NCBI GenBank assembly: GCA_951804985.1
Contig: OX638131.1
Location: 60,892,131 to 60,956,130, forward strand
Direction: 5' to 3'
Source: Dryomyza anilis
Taxonomy: Eukaryota; Arthropoda; Insecta; Diptera; Dryomyzidae
Length of the DNA stretch: 64,000 bases
In this document: positions 10,386 to 21,205 of the stretch, in pieces
Position numbering within the stretch: position 1 is the first letter of the stretch
Layout of the letters: every line of letters begins with the position of its first letter
Notes under the pieces: generated by a model
The model's database searches: none
The model's input: only the letters and a program-made list of their open reading frames with translations
What the model was told of the DNA's origin: nothing
Made by a program: the position numbers and the translations under genes

Positions 10386-12514
10386 AGCTTTGCTTCCAGT
10401 ATTATTCTCGCTTCAGGTAATGGAAAATTAGCGGCCGACGTTGGTGACGCGTTGATGTTGTTTCGAAGTTGGGCTGCGTTTAATATCGCAGCTGCGTTTA
10501 TTTTGTTTCTCGTTGTAAATTTTTGCAGTTATTGTGCGATACCATTTTGCAAAAAAATGTATTGTCACATAACAATCACGAATAACCAAATACATATAAT
10601 ACAAAGAACCTTTTATTGACTTTGGGTGTGTTAAATAGCAGAAATATCAAACATACATATATTAATATCTGATGAAAAATATATATTTCTACAGAAACAT
10701 TAATATAGTAAATTCATGTAAATCCGCGATTAAAGCAATTTATGTTTAAATATCGTATAATAATAATTCAATCTGAACAAAATAATAATACAATTTCATT
10801 ATAATGTAATTAGATATTACTCCCACTAGTTATATATTGATTTCGAATTACGTTATAATTTATGTGACAACTAGTGCGTGACATCTAGTCTTGCCAAGAT
10901 TCAGAGAACCGTGTGTCTGGGTGTTACAGGTGCCTTTCCCACTACACCTGGTCGAGCAATGAATGGAATCTTAAACCTACCACCACTTGACATCTTCATC
11001 AGAGGCGAAGCCATGAAAGGCTGCTGGAGACTAAAACGAGGTGGTTTCTGGTTTAATGTTCCCTGGAATATCTCTGACATTGCACTTGACACTCCATTAG
11101 ACACCTGTCTACTGGAGATGCCCTCTGATGCAATGATAACAGAAATATTACCAAGACGAAATTTTGAGGTTTGCCAACCTGACATTCAAGACTGGCTAAC
11201 GCCTGACTGTGAGCCGGGTAGAGGGTCACACCGCATTTTTACAGACGGCTCCCGAACCGATCAGGGATCTGGTGCTGGAGTGTTTGTGGAACCGGGTGAC
11301 CGCAGACTTCACTTCGCCCTTAGGCGATAATGCCACGGTATTTCAAGCCAAAATTTATGCCATACTTATGGCTATGGACGACATTGAGGATAATAGATGG
11401 CAGAACAGAGCTATATCAGTTTGCAGCGATAGTCAGGCTGCTCTTATGGCTTTGAACAACCCGGTCATCACATCCAAAATTGTACGACAATGCAGATCAC
11501 GTCTCAATTGTGTTGGTAAATACAATACACTGAAACTGATTTGGGTGCCGGTCCATAAAGGAGTTTCGGGCAATGATACATCTGCCGAACTAGCACGTGC
11601 TGGATCTGAGGATAATCCATTTGAACGGGAACCTGTGCTTGGACTACCTGCATCTACGGGAAAATACGCCATCACCTCTTGGGTCGCCTCTGCACACAAG
11701 AGCAGATGGCTGAATGAGACGAAATGCCGATCGGCCTCGTTTCTACTTTCCTTAAGTAGAAAGGAGTGCAGAAAATTGACGGGACTTCAATCGGCCTGGC
11801 CGAAAGCGCCTTATGTTCTGCCTGCTACGAAGACACTGGCACCACATAGCACTATCTCTGTGACTGTCCAGCATTTTCTAGAATTAGAAGGCAAATCTTT
11901 GACACAGACGTGATGAGAGTGGATCAGCTTTAATCTTTATCACACAATAGCATTCTTAGATTCAATAATGAATCTAATAAGTATCATTAAAAACCAGGAA
12001 ACTCGGTCACAGTAGAATGGATATCACCCTGTCTGAGTAACGTGGCTCTATTTTTATCCCACACAAAAAAAAAGATTAGAGTTATATAAATCGAAACTAA
12101 GGTTTTTTATCCCATTTAAAATCGTTAGTAGGCAGGTCTGATTTGAGTTGAATTACTTATTTATTTTATCACTACTGATTACAATGGAATTATCAAAATC
12201 ATTTATTCAAATAAATAATCTTTCTAAAAATGTTGACGGTTTTTTTTATAGGTGGTGACTTCAATTCAAGAAATCAGGCATGGGGTGATATATTTGATAA
12301 TGCAAATGGGAAGGTTTTATTTAAATGGCTAAATTAAAATTCGATTTGAATGATATTGATTTTTTATTAAGGAATCCACGTTTAGTGACTTAATTTACAA
12401 AAACCGATTCGAAAAATTCCAGTACGATTTGGATTCTGAACTGTCGGTGATTTTTCCTCCTTCAGATCGTAATTTAGAGAATTCTGAAATAGATAATTTC
12501 GTTGATAGTTTTTC
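10300..12514 (+). repeat. right arm of the 2.2-kb inverted repeat
   Basis: It mirrors 6,805-9,115. It starts inside the DINE-1 hairpin and ends where the left arm meets the DINE-1 fragment at 6,806. The last part of this arm is also the first part of the tandem duplication unit beginning at 12,379. Confidence 0.9.
10870..12085 (+). pseudogene. 3' end of a LOA-type LINE (right copy)
   Basis: Frames 10,878-11,330 and 11,209-11,913 repeat the RT tail, RNase H and C-terminal segment of the left copy. The frame changes at about 11,325, beside the FALG-like turn. A further shortening near 11,730-11,800 removes residues kept in the left copy (the segment after KCR and the GHSACEKHMN stretch). The mutations differ between the arms, so the arms have decayed separately since duplication. 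Confidence 0.85.
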
Positions 12515-13380
12515 CAATTTGATTAATTTAGTTTCCGCCTCTCATTCTGAAACCTTTGAAGTCAAAAATATATAATTCCGGAGAGCATTAAAAAAACTTT
12601 TTGAATTAAATATGCGTGGCAAAAAGAGTTAAAATGAATATACCATAATAATTTCAAGAGAAGGTCTTCTGAGTATCAGTTGTAATCAAAACAAATTCAA
12701 CAGTTTAAGATTATTATTAAAGAAAAAAATAATTTAAATCAGGCAAAATTATTTACTGAGAAGTTACAAAATTTTCGCTAAAAATCTTAATTCGAAGAAA
12801 TCGGTGGGTTATTTTCCGAGTGTCTGGAAGATTGCAAAAATTATTCCACTTCAAAAGAAGCCTGGTAATTTCTCATTAAATGGTTTCAGACCGATTCCAT
12901 GATATCAAATATTGGTAAACTATTTGAACGTGTCATAAAAGACAAAATAGAATGTAACATTGATTTCGATTATATTCCGTCGCATCAATTTGGGTTTAAA
13001 AGTGGCCATTCAACAAATCATGCTCTTCTTAAGTTTCATGATGATCTGATTTGTAATCTTCGGGAAAAAAATGTACTGTAGCAGTTTCTCTAGACATATA
13101 AAAAGCATTCGATAATGCATTTCACGACGGAATTTTATACAAGCTGAACGATATCGTGTTTGATCCTGTTATTGTAAAATTGTTTAAAAGTTTTTTAGCA
13201 ACAGGCATTCTCTTGTACATGTTAATAATTTGTCTTCTGATCTGGGTCCAGTAAATAGTGGTGTTCCTCATTTTTATAATATATTTATTCATGACCTTCC
13301 TCATGAATATGAACATTCAAAGTATATTTTGTACGCAGATGACTCGCTGGTGTACGCTCATGCTCATTTACAGCTCTGAT
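12230..13380 (+). pseudogene. Jockey-like LINE: endonuclease scrap plus RT fragment (copy 1)
   Basis: A GGDFNS/AWGD endonuclease piece lies near 12,250. From about 12,790 RT sequence follows: VWKIAKIIPLQKKPG, then the frame at 12,899-13,081 with FERVIKDKI, HQFGFKSGHST and a palm start, and finally YADDSLVYAH near 13,330. At least five stops or shifts break it. The enzyme would copy LINE RNA at the target site; this copy cannot. Confidence 0.75.
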
Positions 13381-13544
13381 TTTGGTTTAGAATGGTGTAG
13401 AACGGTGTAGTGCATGCGCAAGCCAGTAACCGACTTCTGGTAGTTGCCATAGCCTCTCCTACACAATTCCTAGTCTCATGTTCGCGTTGGTGAACACCGT
13501 TAACCCGAGCAACCAGCTGAAGATCGGGTTTCAACGCCGGTGGG

Positions 13545-13905
13545 AGGTTTAATGTTAACATTAAATCGCTGGTAGATCAGTTAAATGCTAAGTCTCCAAA
13601 AATTAAATTTAAAATTATTAATAAGACAAAGTATAAATCAAACTTTATTTAGAGGATAACGATGCACACACTGAAATGATGGCATTGTTGCGTGACAAGG
13701 AAAAAGATTCATATTCATATACTCCGTAACAATTAAAGCAAGTTATTTTGGTTCTGAGAGGTTTGTACCATCAAACCAATACTGATGAAACTAAATCTGC
13801 GCTAGATGAAGAACTACTAAGTACTGTGGACAAAGTAACTAAAATGTTACTCCCTCTTCTATTCGTAACAAACCAGATACCCGGCTTATAAAGATGATGT
13901 TAAAA
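13545..13905 (+). pseudogene. LINE ORF1 (nucleic-acid-binding protein) fragment, copy 1
   Basis: In broken frames the stretch encodes KFKIINKTKYKS, then a MMALLRDKEKDSYSYTP block and VILVLRGLYHQT. That pattern matches the region ahead of the zinc knuckles in ORF1 proteins of Jockey/X-type LINEs. It ends at the AT-rich junction with the inverted LTR piece. An identical stretch lies in copy 2 at about 16,419-16,779. Confidence 0.55.
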
Positions 13906-13930
13906 AATATAAATATATATATATATATCT

Positions 13931-14040
13931 TGATCTTCCGTCTCTTTCTAACACATTGCTGAGTGCGCTGAATTGTCTTGCGTCTCATTTATTATTGTTG
14001 TATGCTTGCACAGTGGGGCAAATTACACCTTTTCGTAACA
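13931..14040 (-). repeat. inverted first 110 bp of the gypsy-2 LTR, copy 1
   Basis: It is the reverse complement of the first 110 bp of the intact 3' LTR at 22,426 (from TGTTACGAAAAG to the GGAAGATCA boundary). The remaining LTR follows in the normal orientation after the (TA)n run, so the LTR start has been flipped. Confidence 0.9.

Positions 14041-14112
<72 letters not shown>
14041..14112. repeat. (TA)n tract in the rearranged LTR, copy 1
   Basis: A TA run of about 70 bp lies between the inverted LTR head and the LTR body. The equivalent tract in copy 2 is about 24 bp longer. Confidence 0.95.
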
Positions 14113-14115
<3 letters not shown>

Positions 14116-14551
14116 TTCAGCGCACTAAGGCAGTGTGCGAGAAAGAGATGGAAGATCAGCGCATTAAAACACATGAGTGCGAATGAGATGCCAATAGCAT
14201 GCGTCATTCACGAAACGAGTAGAAGGTTCTCGAAACAAGTCGAAGCTTGTCGAAACGTGTCGAACTGATGCCTGCAGTATATAAGGCCGCGCATCTGAGG
14301 CACTGTACTTCAGTTGTGATTTGATAGTGAACTAGTGCGTCTCGTGAGTGTACATTGTTAAGCTTAATTGTATAGATTCAGCAGTTGATATAAGTGATTA
14401 TTCTTTAAGTTGTTATTTAAATAAATAAACTTAATTAATACTAGTGGAAATAATACTAGTTAAAACCAAATATTATTTCGTTTTTATTTTGTACACAATC
14501 CAGCGATACGAACTCGTAGAACAGTTTTCCGTAGACTGAATTTTCGTAACA
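14113..14551 (+). repeat. LTR body lacking its first 110 bp, copy 1
   Basis: It matches bases 111 to the end of the 3' LTR at 22,426-22,972 with few differences. It includes a TATATAAGG promoter-like box near 14,278 and an AATAAA near 14,422, and ends in TTTTCGTAACA. Confidence 0.9.
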
Positions 14552-14552
14552 T

Positions 14553-14570
14553 TGGTGTCAGAAGTGGGAT
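14553..14570 (+). promoter_or_regulatory. primer binding site, copy 1
   Basis: TGGTGTCAGAAGTGGGAT starts one base after the LTR end and is complementary to the 3' end of a tRNA-Leu (compare 17,451). Confidence 0.75.
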
Positions 14571-14581
14571 TGTGATACAAA

Positions 14582-15259
14582 ATGGTTAAATTTAAAAAAC
14601 TTAAAGTCGACCAGCTAAAGATGGAGCTGGCGATTCATAATCTTCCAACTGTAGGTACGAAAGTAGAGCTACAAAAGCGTCTAATGGAAGAATTAGAGAA
14701 CCAAGGCATTGACATCGCATAGCACGAGTTTGAAGTGGAAGCTGCAACAGCGTCATCGAAAAGTGTGGACACGGAGCAAAAAGTACAGTCCCAAAGTTTT
14801 GATATAAGCCAGGTGCTCGGAGCAATACAACAACAGCTCCAAGAAAATTCTAACAAAATGGAACAGAAACTTCAAGAAAATTCCAATCAACTTAAAACAG
14901 AACTTCTAGAATATTCAAATCAGCTTCAAACTAAAATGGAGAAACTTCAAGAAAATTCCAACCAACATCAAGTAAAAGTGGAGGAGCAGATGCAGGAACA
15001 CTCGAAGCAGCTTGTGGAAGTTTCTAATACACTCCATAGCAAAGTGACGGAGCTTGAAACGCATGTAAATGACATGGAAGTGAACATTGATGAAAAAATT
15101 CAAAGTTTCGAAAACGGTATAGACAAAGAAATCCAGGAAATAAAAAAAGATTTGCACGTGTTACAGCTAAGTGGACCTACACAGCATGTTCTTAGTGGTT
15201 CGAAGCTGAAATCGCCGATTTACGATGGAACCACAGCGTTCAACATTTTCAACGTTTAG
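14582..15259 (+). pseudogene. gypsy-2 gag, truncated duplicate
   Basis: It is nearly identical to the first 670 bp of the gag at 17,480. The ATG, SAP-like segment and in-frame TAG (14,720-14,722) are the same, and the coiled-coil part follows. The copy stops at the duplication junction, where TFNIF-type capsid sequence runs directly into LINE debris and a stop. It has no pol. Confidence 0.9.
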
Positions 15260-16255
15260 TGACTTAATTTACAAAAACCGATTCGAAAAAATTCCAGTAC
15301 GATTTGGATTCTGAACTGTCGGTGATTTTTCCTCCTTCAGATCGTAATTTAGAGAATTCTGAAATAGATAATTTCGTTGATAGTTTTTCCAATTTGATTA
15401 ATTTAGTTTCCGCCTCTCATTCTGAAACCTTTGAAGTCAAAAATATATAATTCCGGAGAGCATTAAAAAAACTTTTTGAATTAAATATGCGTGGCAAAAA
15501 GAGTTAAAATGAATATACCATAATAATTTCAAGAGAAGGTCTTCTGAGTATCAGTTGTAATCAAAACAAATTCAACAGTTTAAGATTATTATTAAAGAAA
15601 AAAATAATTTAAATCAGGCAAAATTATTTACTGAGAAGTTACAAAATTTTCGCAAAAATCTTAATTCGAAGAAATCGGTGGGTTATTTTCCGAGTGTCTG
15701 GAAGATTGCAAAAATTATTCCACTTCAAAAGAAGCCTGGTAATTTCTCATTAAATGGTTTCAGACCGATTCCATGATATCAAATATTGGTAAACTATTTG
15801 AACGTGTCATAAAAGACAAAATAGAATGTAACATTGATTTCGATTATATTCCGTCGCATCAATTTGGGTTTAAAAGTGGCCATTCAACAAATCATGCTCT
15901 TCTTAAGTTTCATGATGATGTGATTTGTAATCTTCGGGAAAAAAATGTACTGTAGCAGTTTCTCTAGACATATAAAAAGCATTCGATAATGCATTTCACG
16001 ACGGAATTTTATACAAGCTGAACGATATCGTGTTTGATCCTGTTATTGTAAAATTGTTTAAAAGTTTTTTAGCAACAGGCATTCTCTTGTACATGTTAAT
16101 AATTTGTCTTCTGATCTGGGTCCAGTAAATAGTGGTGTTCCTCATTTTTATAATATATTTATTCATGACCTTCCTCATGAATATGAACATTCAAAGTATA
16201 TTTTGTACGCAGATGACTCGCTGGTGTACGCTCATGCTCATTTACAGCTCTGATT
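15253..16255 (+). pseudogene. Jockey-like LINE RT fragment, copy 2
   Basis: It is the same RT debris as in copy 1, including the frame at 15,773-15,955 with HQFGFKSGHST and the downstream YADDSLVYAH. It shares the copy 1 stops, so decay preceded the duplication. Confidence 0.75.
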
Positions 16256-16804
16256 TTGGTTTAGAATGGTGTAGAACGGTGTAGTGCACGCGCAAGCCAG
16301 TAACCGACTTCTGGTAGTTGCCATAGCCTCTCCTACACAATTCCTAGTCTCATGTTCGCGTTGGTGAACACCGTTAACCCGAGCAACCAGCTGAAGATCG
16401 GGTTTCAACGCCGGTGGGAGGTTTAATGTTAACATTAAATCGCTGGTAGATCAGTTAAATGCTAAGTCTCCAAAAATTAAATTTAAAATTATTAATAAGA
16501 CAAAGTATAAATCAAACTTTATTTAGAGGATAACGATGCACACACTGAAATGATGGCATTGTTGCGTGACAAGGAAAAAGATTCATATTCATATACTCCG
16601 TAACAATTAAAGCAAGTTATTTTGGTTCTGAGAGGTTTGTACCATCAAACCAATACTGATGAAACTAAATCTGCGCTAGATGAAGAACTACTAAGTACTG
16701 TGGACAAAGTAACTAAAATGTTACTCCCTCTTCTATTCGTAACAAACCAGATACCCGGCTTATAAAGATGATGTTAAAAAATATAAATATATATATATAT
16801 ATCT

Positions 16805-16914
16805 TGATCTTCCGTCTCTTTCTAACACATTGCTGAGTGCGCTGAATTGTCTTGCGTCTCATTTATTATTGTTGTATGCTTGCACAGTGGGGCAAATTAC
16901 ACCTTTTCGTAACA
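16805..16914 (-). repeat. inverted LTR head, copy 2
   Basis: It is the same flipped 110-bp LTR start as in copy 1, so the inversion happened before the 2.9-kb duplication. Confidence 0.9.

Positions 16915-17010
<96 letters not shown>
16915..17010. repeat. (TA)n tract in the rearranged LTR, copy 2
   Basis: A TA run of about 95 bp, longer than its counterpart at 14,041-14,112. It is the main difference between the two duplication copies. Confidence 0.95.
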
Positions 17011-17013
<3 letters not shown>

Positions 17014-17449
17014 TTCAGCGCACTAAGGCAGTGTGCGAGAAAGAGATGGAAGATCAGCGCATTAAAACACATGAGTGCGAATGAGATGCCAATAGCATGC
17101 GTCATTCACGAAACGAGTAGAAGGTTCTCGAAACAAGTCGAAGCTTGTCGAAACGTGTCGAACTGATGCCTGCAGTATATAAGGCCGCGCATCTGAGGCA
17201 CTGTACTTCAGTTGTGATTTGATAGTGAACTAGTGCGTCTCGTGAGTGTACATTGTTAAGCTTAATTGTATAGATTCAGCAGTTGATATAAGTGATTATT
17301 CTTTAAGTTGTTATTTAAATAAATAAACTTAATTAATACTAGTGGAAATAATACTAGTTAAAACCAAATATTATTTCGTTTTTATTTTGTACACAATCCA
17401 GCGATACGAACTCGTAGAACAGTTTTCCGTAGACTGAATTTTCGTAACA
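17011..17449 (+). repeat. 5' LTR of gypsy-2, head missing
   Basis: It matches the 3' LTR from its base 111 onward and ends in TTTTCGTAACA directly before the primer site. It keeps a TATATAAGG promoter-like box near 17,176 and an AATAAATAAA stretch near 17,319. The normal first 110 bp are absent here and lie inverted at 16,805-16,914. Confidence 0.9.
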
Positions 17450-17450
17450 T

Positions 17451-17468
17451 TGGTGTCAGAAGTGGGAT
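17451..17468 (+). promoter_or_regulatory. primer binding site, tRNA-Leu type
   Basis: TGGTGTCAGAAGTGGGAT follows the LTR after a single T. The 18 bases complement the CCA-bearing 3' end of an insect tRNA-Leu (family knowledge), which would prime minus-strand cDNA. Confidence 0.8.
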
Positions 17469-17479
17469 TGTGATACAAA

Positions 17480-18874
17480 ATGGTTAAATTTAAAAAACTT
17501 AAAGTCGACCAGCTAAAGATGGAGCTGGCGATTCATAATCTTCCAACTGTAGGTACGAAAGTAGAGCTACAAAAGCGTCTAATGGAAGAATTAGAGAACC
17601 AAGGCATTGACATCGCATAGCACGAGTTTGAAGTGGAAGCTGCAACAGCGTCATCGAAAAGTGTGGACACGGAGCAAAAAGTACAGTCCCAAAGTTTTGA
17701 TATAAGCCAGGTGCTCGGAGCAATACAACAACAGCTCCAAGAAAATTCTAACAAAATGGAACAGAAACTTCAAGAAAATTCCAATCAACTTAAAACAGAA
17801 CTTCTAGAATATTCAAATCAGCTTCAAACTAAAATGGAGAAACTTCAAGAAAATTCCAACCAACATCAAGTAAAAGTGGAGGAGCAGATGCAGGAACACT
17901 CGAAGCAGCTTGTGGAAGTTTCTAATACACTCCATAGCAAAGTGACGGAGCTTGAAACGCATGTAAATGACATGGAAGTGAACATTGATGAAAAAATTCA
18001 AAGTTTCGAAAACGGTATAGACAAAGAAATCCAGGAAATAAAAAAAGATTTGCACGTGTTACAGCTAAGTGGACCTACACAGCATGTTCTTAGTGGTTCG
18101 AAGCTGAAATCGCCGATTTACGATGGAACCACAGCGTTCAACATTTTCAAGCTCCAATTTGAGACAACGGCTGTAAGTAATCGATGGAACAATGAAGATA
18201 GCGTAGCAGCGCTTATTGTGACCCTGAAAGGTGGAGCAGCCGAAGTATTACAGACTGTTCCAGAAAGCGATAGAAATAGTTACACAGCGGTTATGGCTGC
18301 ACTGCAACGGAAATATGGCAGTGATCACATGAAGCAGATCTACAGAATGGAACTAAAGGGCCGAATGCAAAGAAATGGTGAAACATTGCAGGCGTATGCA
18401 GCGGACGTCGAGAGTCTTGCGCATTTGTCGTATTCAGATTCAGCAAGTGATTTTATAGAAAAGTGCAAGATCAAAGCCTTCGTTGACGGTATACGTGATC
18501 CGGAAACAAGACGTGCCACAGTGACAATGCCGAAAGTGACATTTACGGATACTGTAACCACAGCGCTAACACAGGAAACAGCAACTACGTTGTGCCGCCC
18601 AGCGCCTAAGGTCCGTAAACTAGATGTGGAGAATGAAAATCTACTTCAGGTAATTTGCCAAGCGTTAAAAAGTGGAGCTAATCCAGATTACACTGCTGCC
18701 AACCGAGATACCCAATTTAAAGGTAAATGCTACAACTGTGATACATATGGGCATATGGCACGTGATTGTCGTAAAAAACGCAAGCGCTCAATGAATCCAT
18801 TTGCAAATGAACCCCGACATGAACCCCAGGATCATGTCCAAAATAGCGTAAATTTCAATCAAGCTTTAAACTAA
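17480..18874 (+). pseudogene. gypsy-2 gag: SAP-like motif, coiled coil, capsid, CCHC knuckle
   Basis: The ATG at 17,480 opens a frame whose first 46 codons form a SAP-like helix pair (LKVDQLKMELAIHNLPTVG, then KVELQKRL), a motif that binds DNA in chromatin proteins. An in-frame TAG at 17,618-17,620 follows, and the frame stays open for a further 400 codons. Next come a long coiled coil of QLQENSNQ-type repeats, a capsid region, and one knuckle, CYNCDTYGHMARDC, followed by a basic KKRKR tail. The shared TAG in both tandem copies predates the duplication. Gag would assemble the particle. I call it a pseudogene because of the stop, but readthrough cannot be excluded. Confidence 0.85.
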
Positions 18875-18889
18875 AACGAGTCAGATCTG

Positions 18890-19511
18890 CGGGGCACGAT
18901 CTGACTCCCATAACCGATTGCCCCAGAATCTCAATTTCACAAATTGCTCGAAAGTCGAATAGTTTAACTGTTAAGGGGCTAATTGATTGTGTAGCATTTA
19001 TGGTAACGTTGGATACAGGAGCTTCACACTCAATTATAAGAAGTAACCTTGTTAGGGACGAAAGCCGCTTATCGGAATAAGATTGCAAACAGCGACAGGT
19101 GAAGAGGCTCCAATCAGAGGAAAAATTACCAAGGAAATCACTATTGGCACTACGACAGTTAAGCATGATTTTATAGTGGCAGAAATAGTAGACGAAATAA
19201 TACTTGGCATGGACTTCATGATAAGGAACGGTTTCACACTAGATCTAACAAGAAAAATTTTGAGTTATGCCAACACAGAGATCCAACTAAACATTGATTG
19301 TGACCAGAGCCCGAAAATTAAACAAGTTATCGCTCATAAAAATAGAAAAATACCACCTAATTCAGAAGCTATTGTGTGGGCGAAATTAAATGGAGATTGT
19401 GGGATAAGCAAGTTGTGGGTTATAGAAGCGAATGATGAGCAAATGAGTAGAAGTAATATTGTTGTCGGAAGAACATTAGTAGAAGCGACAAAAGACAAAG
19501 TTGTTCCATGA
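18890..19511 (+). pseudogene. gypsy-2 protease region, frameshifted
   Basis: The first part encodes TLDTGASHSII, the retropepsin active site (DTGA). The frame is lost at about 19,060-19,080. The 19,083-19,511 frame then carries the flap side and the second motif, IILGMDFM. A further one-base frame change occurs at about 19,508, where the RT frame starts overlapping the stop. Whether the gag-pol junction was a programmed shift cannot be told. Confidence 0.8.
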
Positions 19512-21205
19512 AAAACTCGTCCAAAATTATTAAAAAGGGAACAGTGATAGGCCAGTGTCAAGAGGCATCAGCGATTATAAATTGTGAGTCAAATCCATCA
19601 AGGGACTACGGCACATCGCAAATAAACAAACAATCTACTCACAGGTTTATAAATGAGTGGACGAAGGATTTGGCTGCCAAAGAAAAAAGTCAAGTGCAAA
19701 AGTTAATTGATAAATATCGGTGTATATTTGCTGAAAAGGGCCAAAAGGATGGCAGAACTGCCATTGTAAAACATCGAATAGACACTGGTGATTCTAACCC
19801 AATTCGTCAAGCACCAAGAAGGGTACCACTTGCGAAAAGAGATGAAGTATCACATTTGGTTGAAGAAATGCACACAAATGGCGTGGTGGAACCATCTGAG
19901 AGTCCATGGTGTTCACCAGTAGTATTGGTGAAAAAGAAGGACGGTAGTACTCGGTTCTGCGTTGATTACCGAAAACTTAATGATGTCACCAAGAATGATA
20001 GTTATCCGCTGCCTAGAATCGATGACACCTTGGATACACTATCTAATGCTAAGTTGTTTTCCACGTTGGACTTGCAAAGCGTCTACTGGCATGTGGAAAT
20101 CGATAAGAAAGATCAAGAGAAGACTGCATTCAGTACTGGAGATGGACTATGGCAATTTTTGGTAATGCCGTTTGGACTATGCAATGCCCCAGCAACATTC
20201 GAGCGGTTAATGAAGCACGTATTAAAAGGTTTACACTGGAAAACATGCCTAGTATACCTTGATGACATAATTGTTATGGGCATGGATTTCAACGAACATC
20301 TAAGAAATCTAGAGGAAGTATTTCTTCGATTGAAAAGTGCGGGTCTACAACTTAGCCCAAAGAAATGCTCACTTTTCAAGGAAGAAGTCAAGTATCTTGG
20401 TCATCGAGTTACCACGGAAAGAGTGCATACCGATGAAGATAAAATAGTTGCAGTGAAGGAGTGGCCCAGACCGCAAAACCTACATGACCTACGAAGTTTC
20501 TTGGGGCTATGTACATACTACAGGCTATTTGTTCCAGGTTTTGCCAATGTTGCTAGCAGTCTTCACGAGTTGACAAGAAAGAACCGCGCATTTCAATGGG
20601 GTGATGATCAAGAAAGGGCGTTTTTGAAATTAAAAGATCTACTGTGCTCGGCACCAATTCTTGCGTATCCAATTCCCGGTGAGAAATTTATACTTGATAC
20701 GGATGCAAGCGGATACGGAATAGGCGGAGTTCTCTCTCAAGTAATCAATGGTCAGGAGAAAGTGATCGCATACTACAGTAAAACATTCTCCAAGCTCGAG
20801 CGAAATTACTCTGTCACCAGGAGGGAGCTTCTTGCTGTAATTGAAAGTGTGAAAAATTTCCATAAGTATCTGTACGGACAACAGTTTCACTTGAGAACCG
20901 ATCACGCAGCACTACGATGGTTACTTCAGTTCAAAGTTCCGGAAGGCCAAATTGCGCGTTGGATAGAACGATTACAGAGCTACGATTTCTCAATCGAACA
21001 TCGTAAAGGAGGAAATCATGGAAATGCAGATGCTCTGTCACGGCGTCCTTGTAAACTTGAATGCAGGCATTGTTTAAGAGCGGAAGGAAAAGAAAACATA
21101 AATGATATTCGTTTGCTAAATGTTTTGCCCGATGAAAAATGGACTTCGGAACAAATTCAAATTGATCAAAACAGTGATCCCGGCCTCACAAAGTGCCATA
21201 ACTAA
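19508..21205 (+). pseudogene. gypsy-2 reverse transcriptase and RNase H
   Basis: A 565-residue open frame. RT fingers: SPWCSPVVLVKKKDGS and RFCVDYRKLN; palm: FSTLDLQS; MPFGLCNAPATFERLM; and the catalytic LVYLDDIIV. The connection (YLGHRV, FLGLCTYYRLFVPGF) is followed by RNase H with DTDASG, FHLRTDHAALRWL and GNADALSRR. All main catalytic motifs are present. SVYWHVE in place of the usual SGYWQ-type motif is a slight oddity. The frame ends where the integrase frame begins at about 21,180, suggesting a single indel. Confidence 0.9.

Larger units (their letters stand above)
12379..15252 (+). repeat. tandem duplication, copy 1 (2,874 bp)
   Basis: The unit starts at CGTTTAGTGACTT and ends at ACATTTTCAA inside gag. 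Copy 2 follows without a spacer. The copies differ by only a few bases; most of the 24-bp length difference is in the (TA)n run. Copy 1 contains the RT scrap, an X-element-like ORF1 scrap, the rearranged LTR and a truncated gag. Confidence 0.95.
15253..18150 (+). repeat. tandem duplication, copy 2 (2,898 bp)
   Basis: It repeats copy 1 and continues into the complete gypsy-2 gag-pol. Since pol follows only this copy, the simplest history is duplication of a segment that already contained the LTR, with one breakpoint in gag. Confidence 0.95.

Noticed and set aside
14735..15259. A separate host coiled-coil gene
   Set aside because: It is the truncated duplicate of the gypsy-2 gag.
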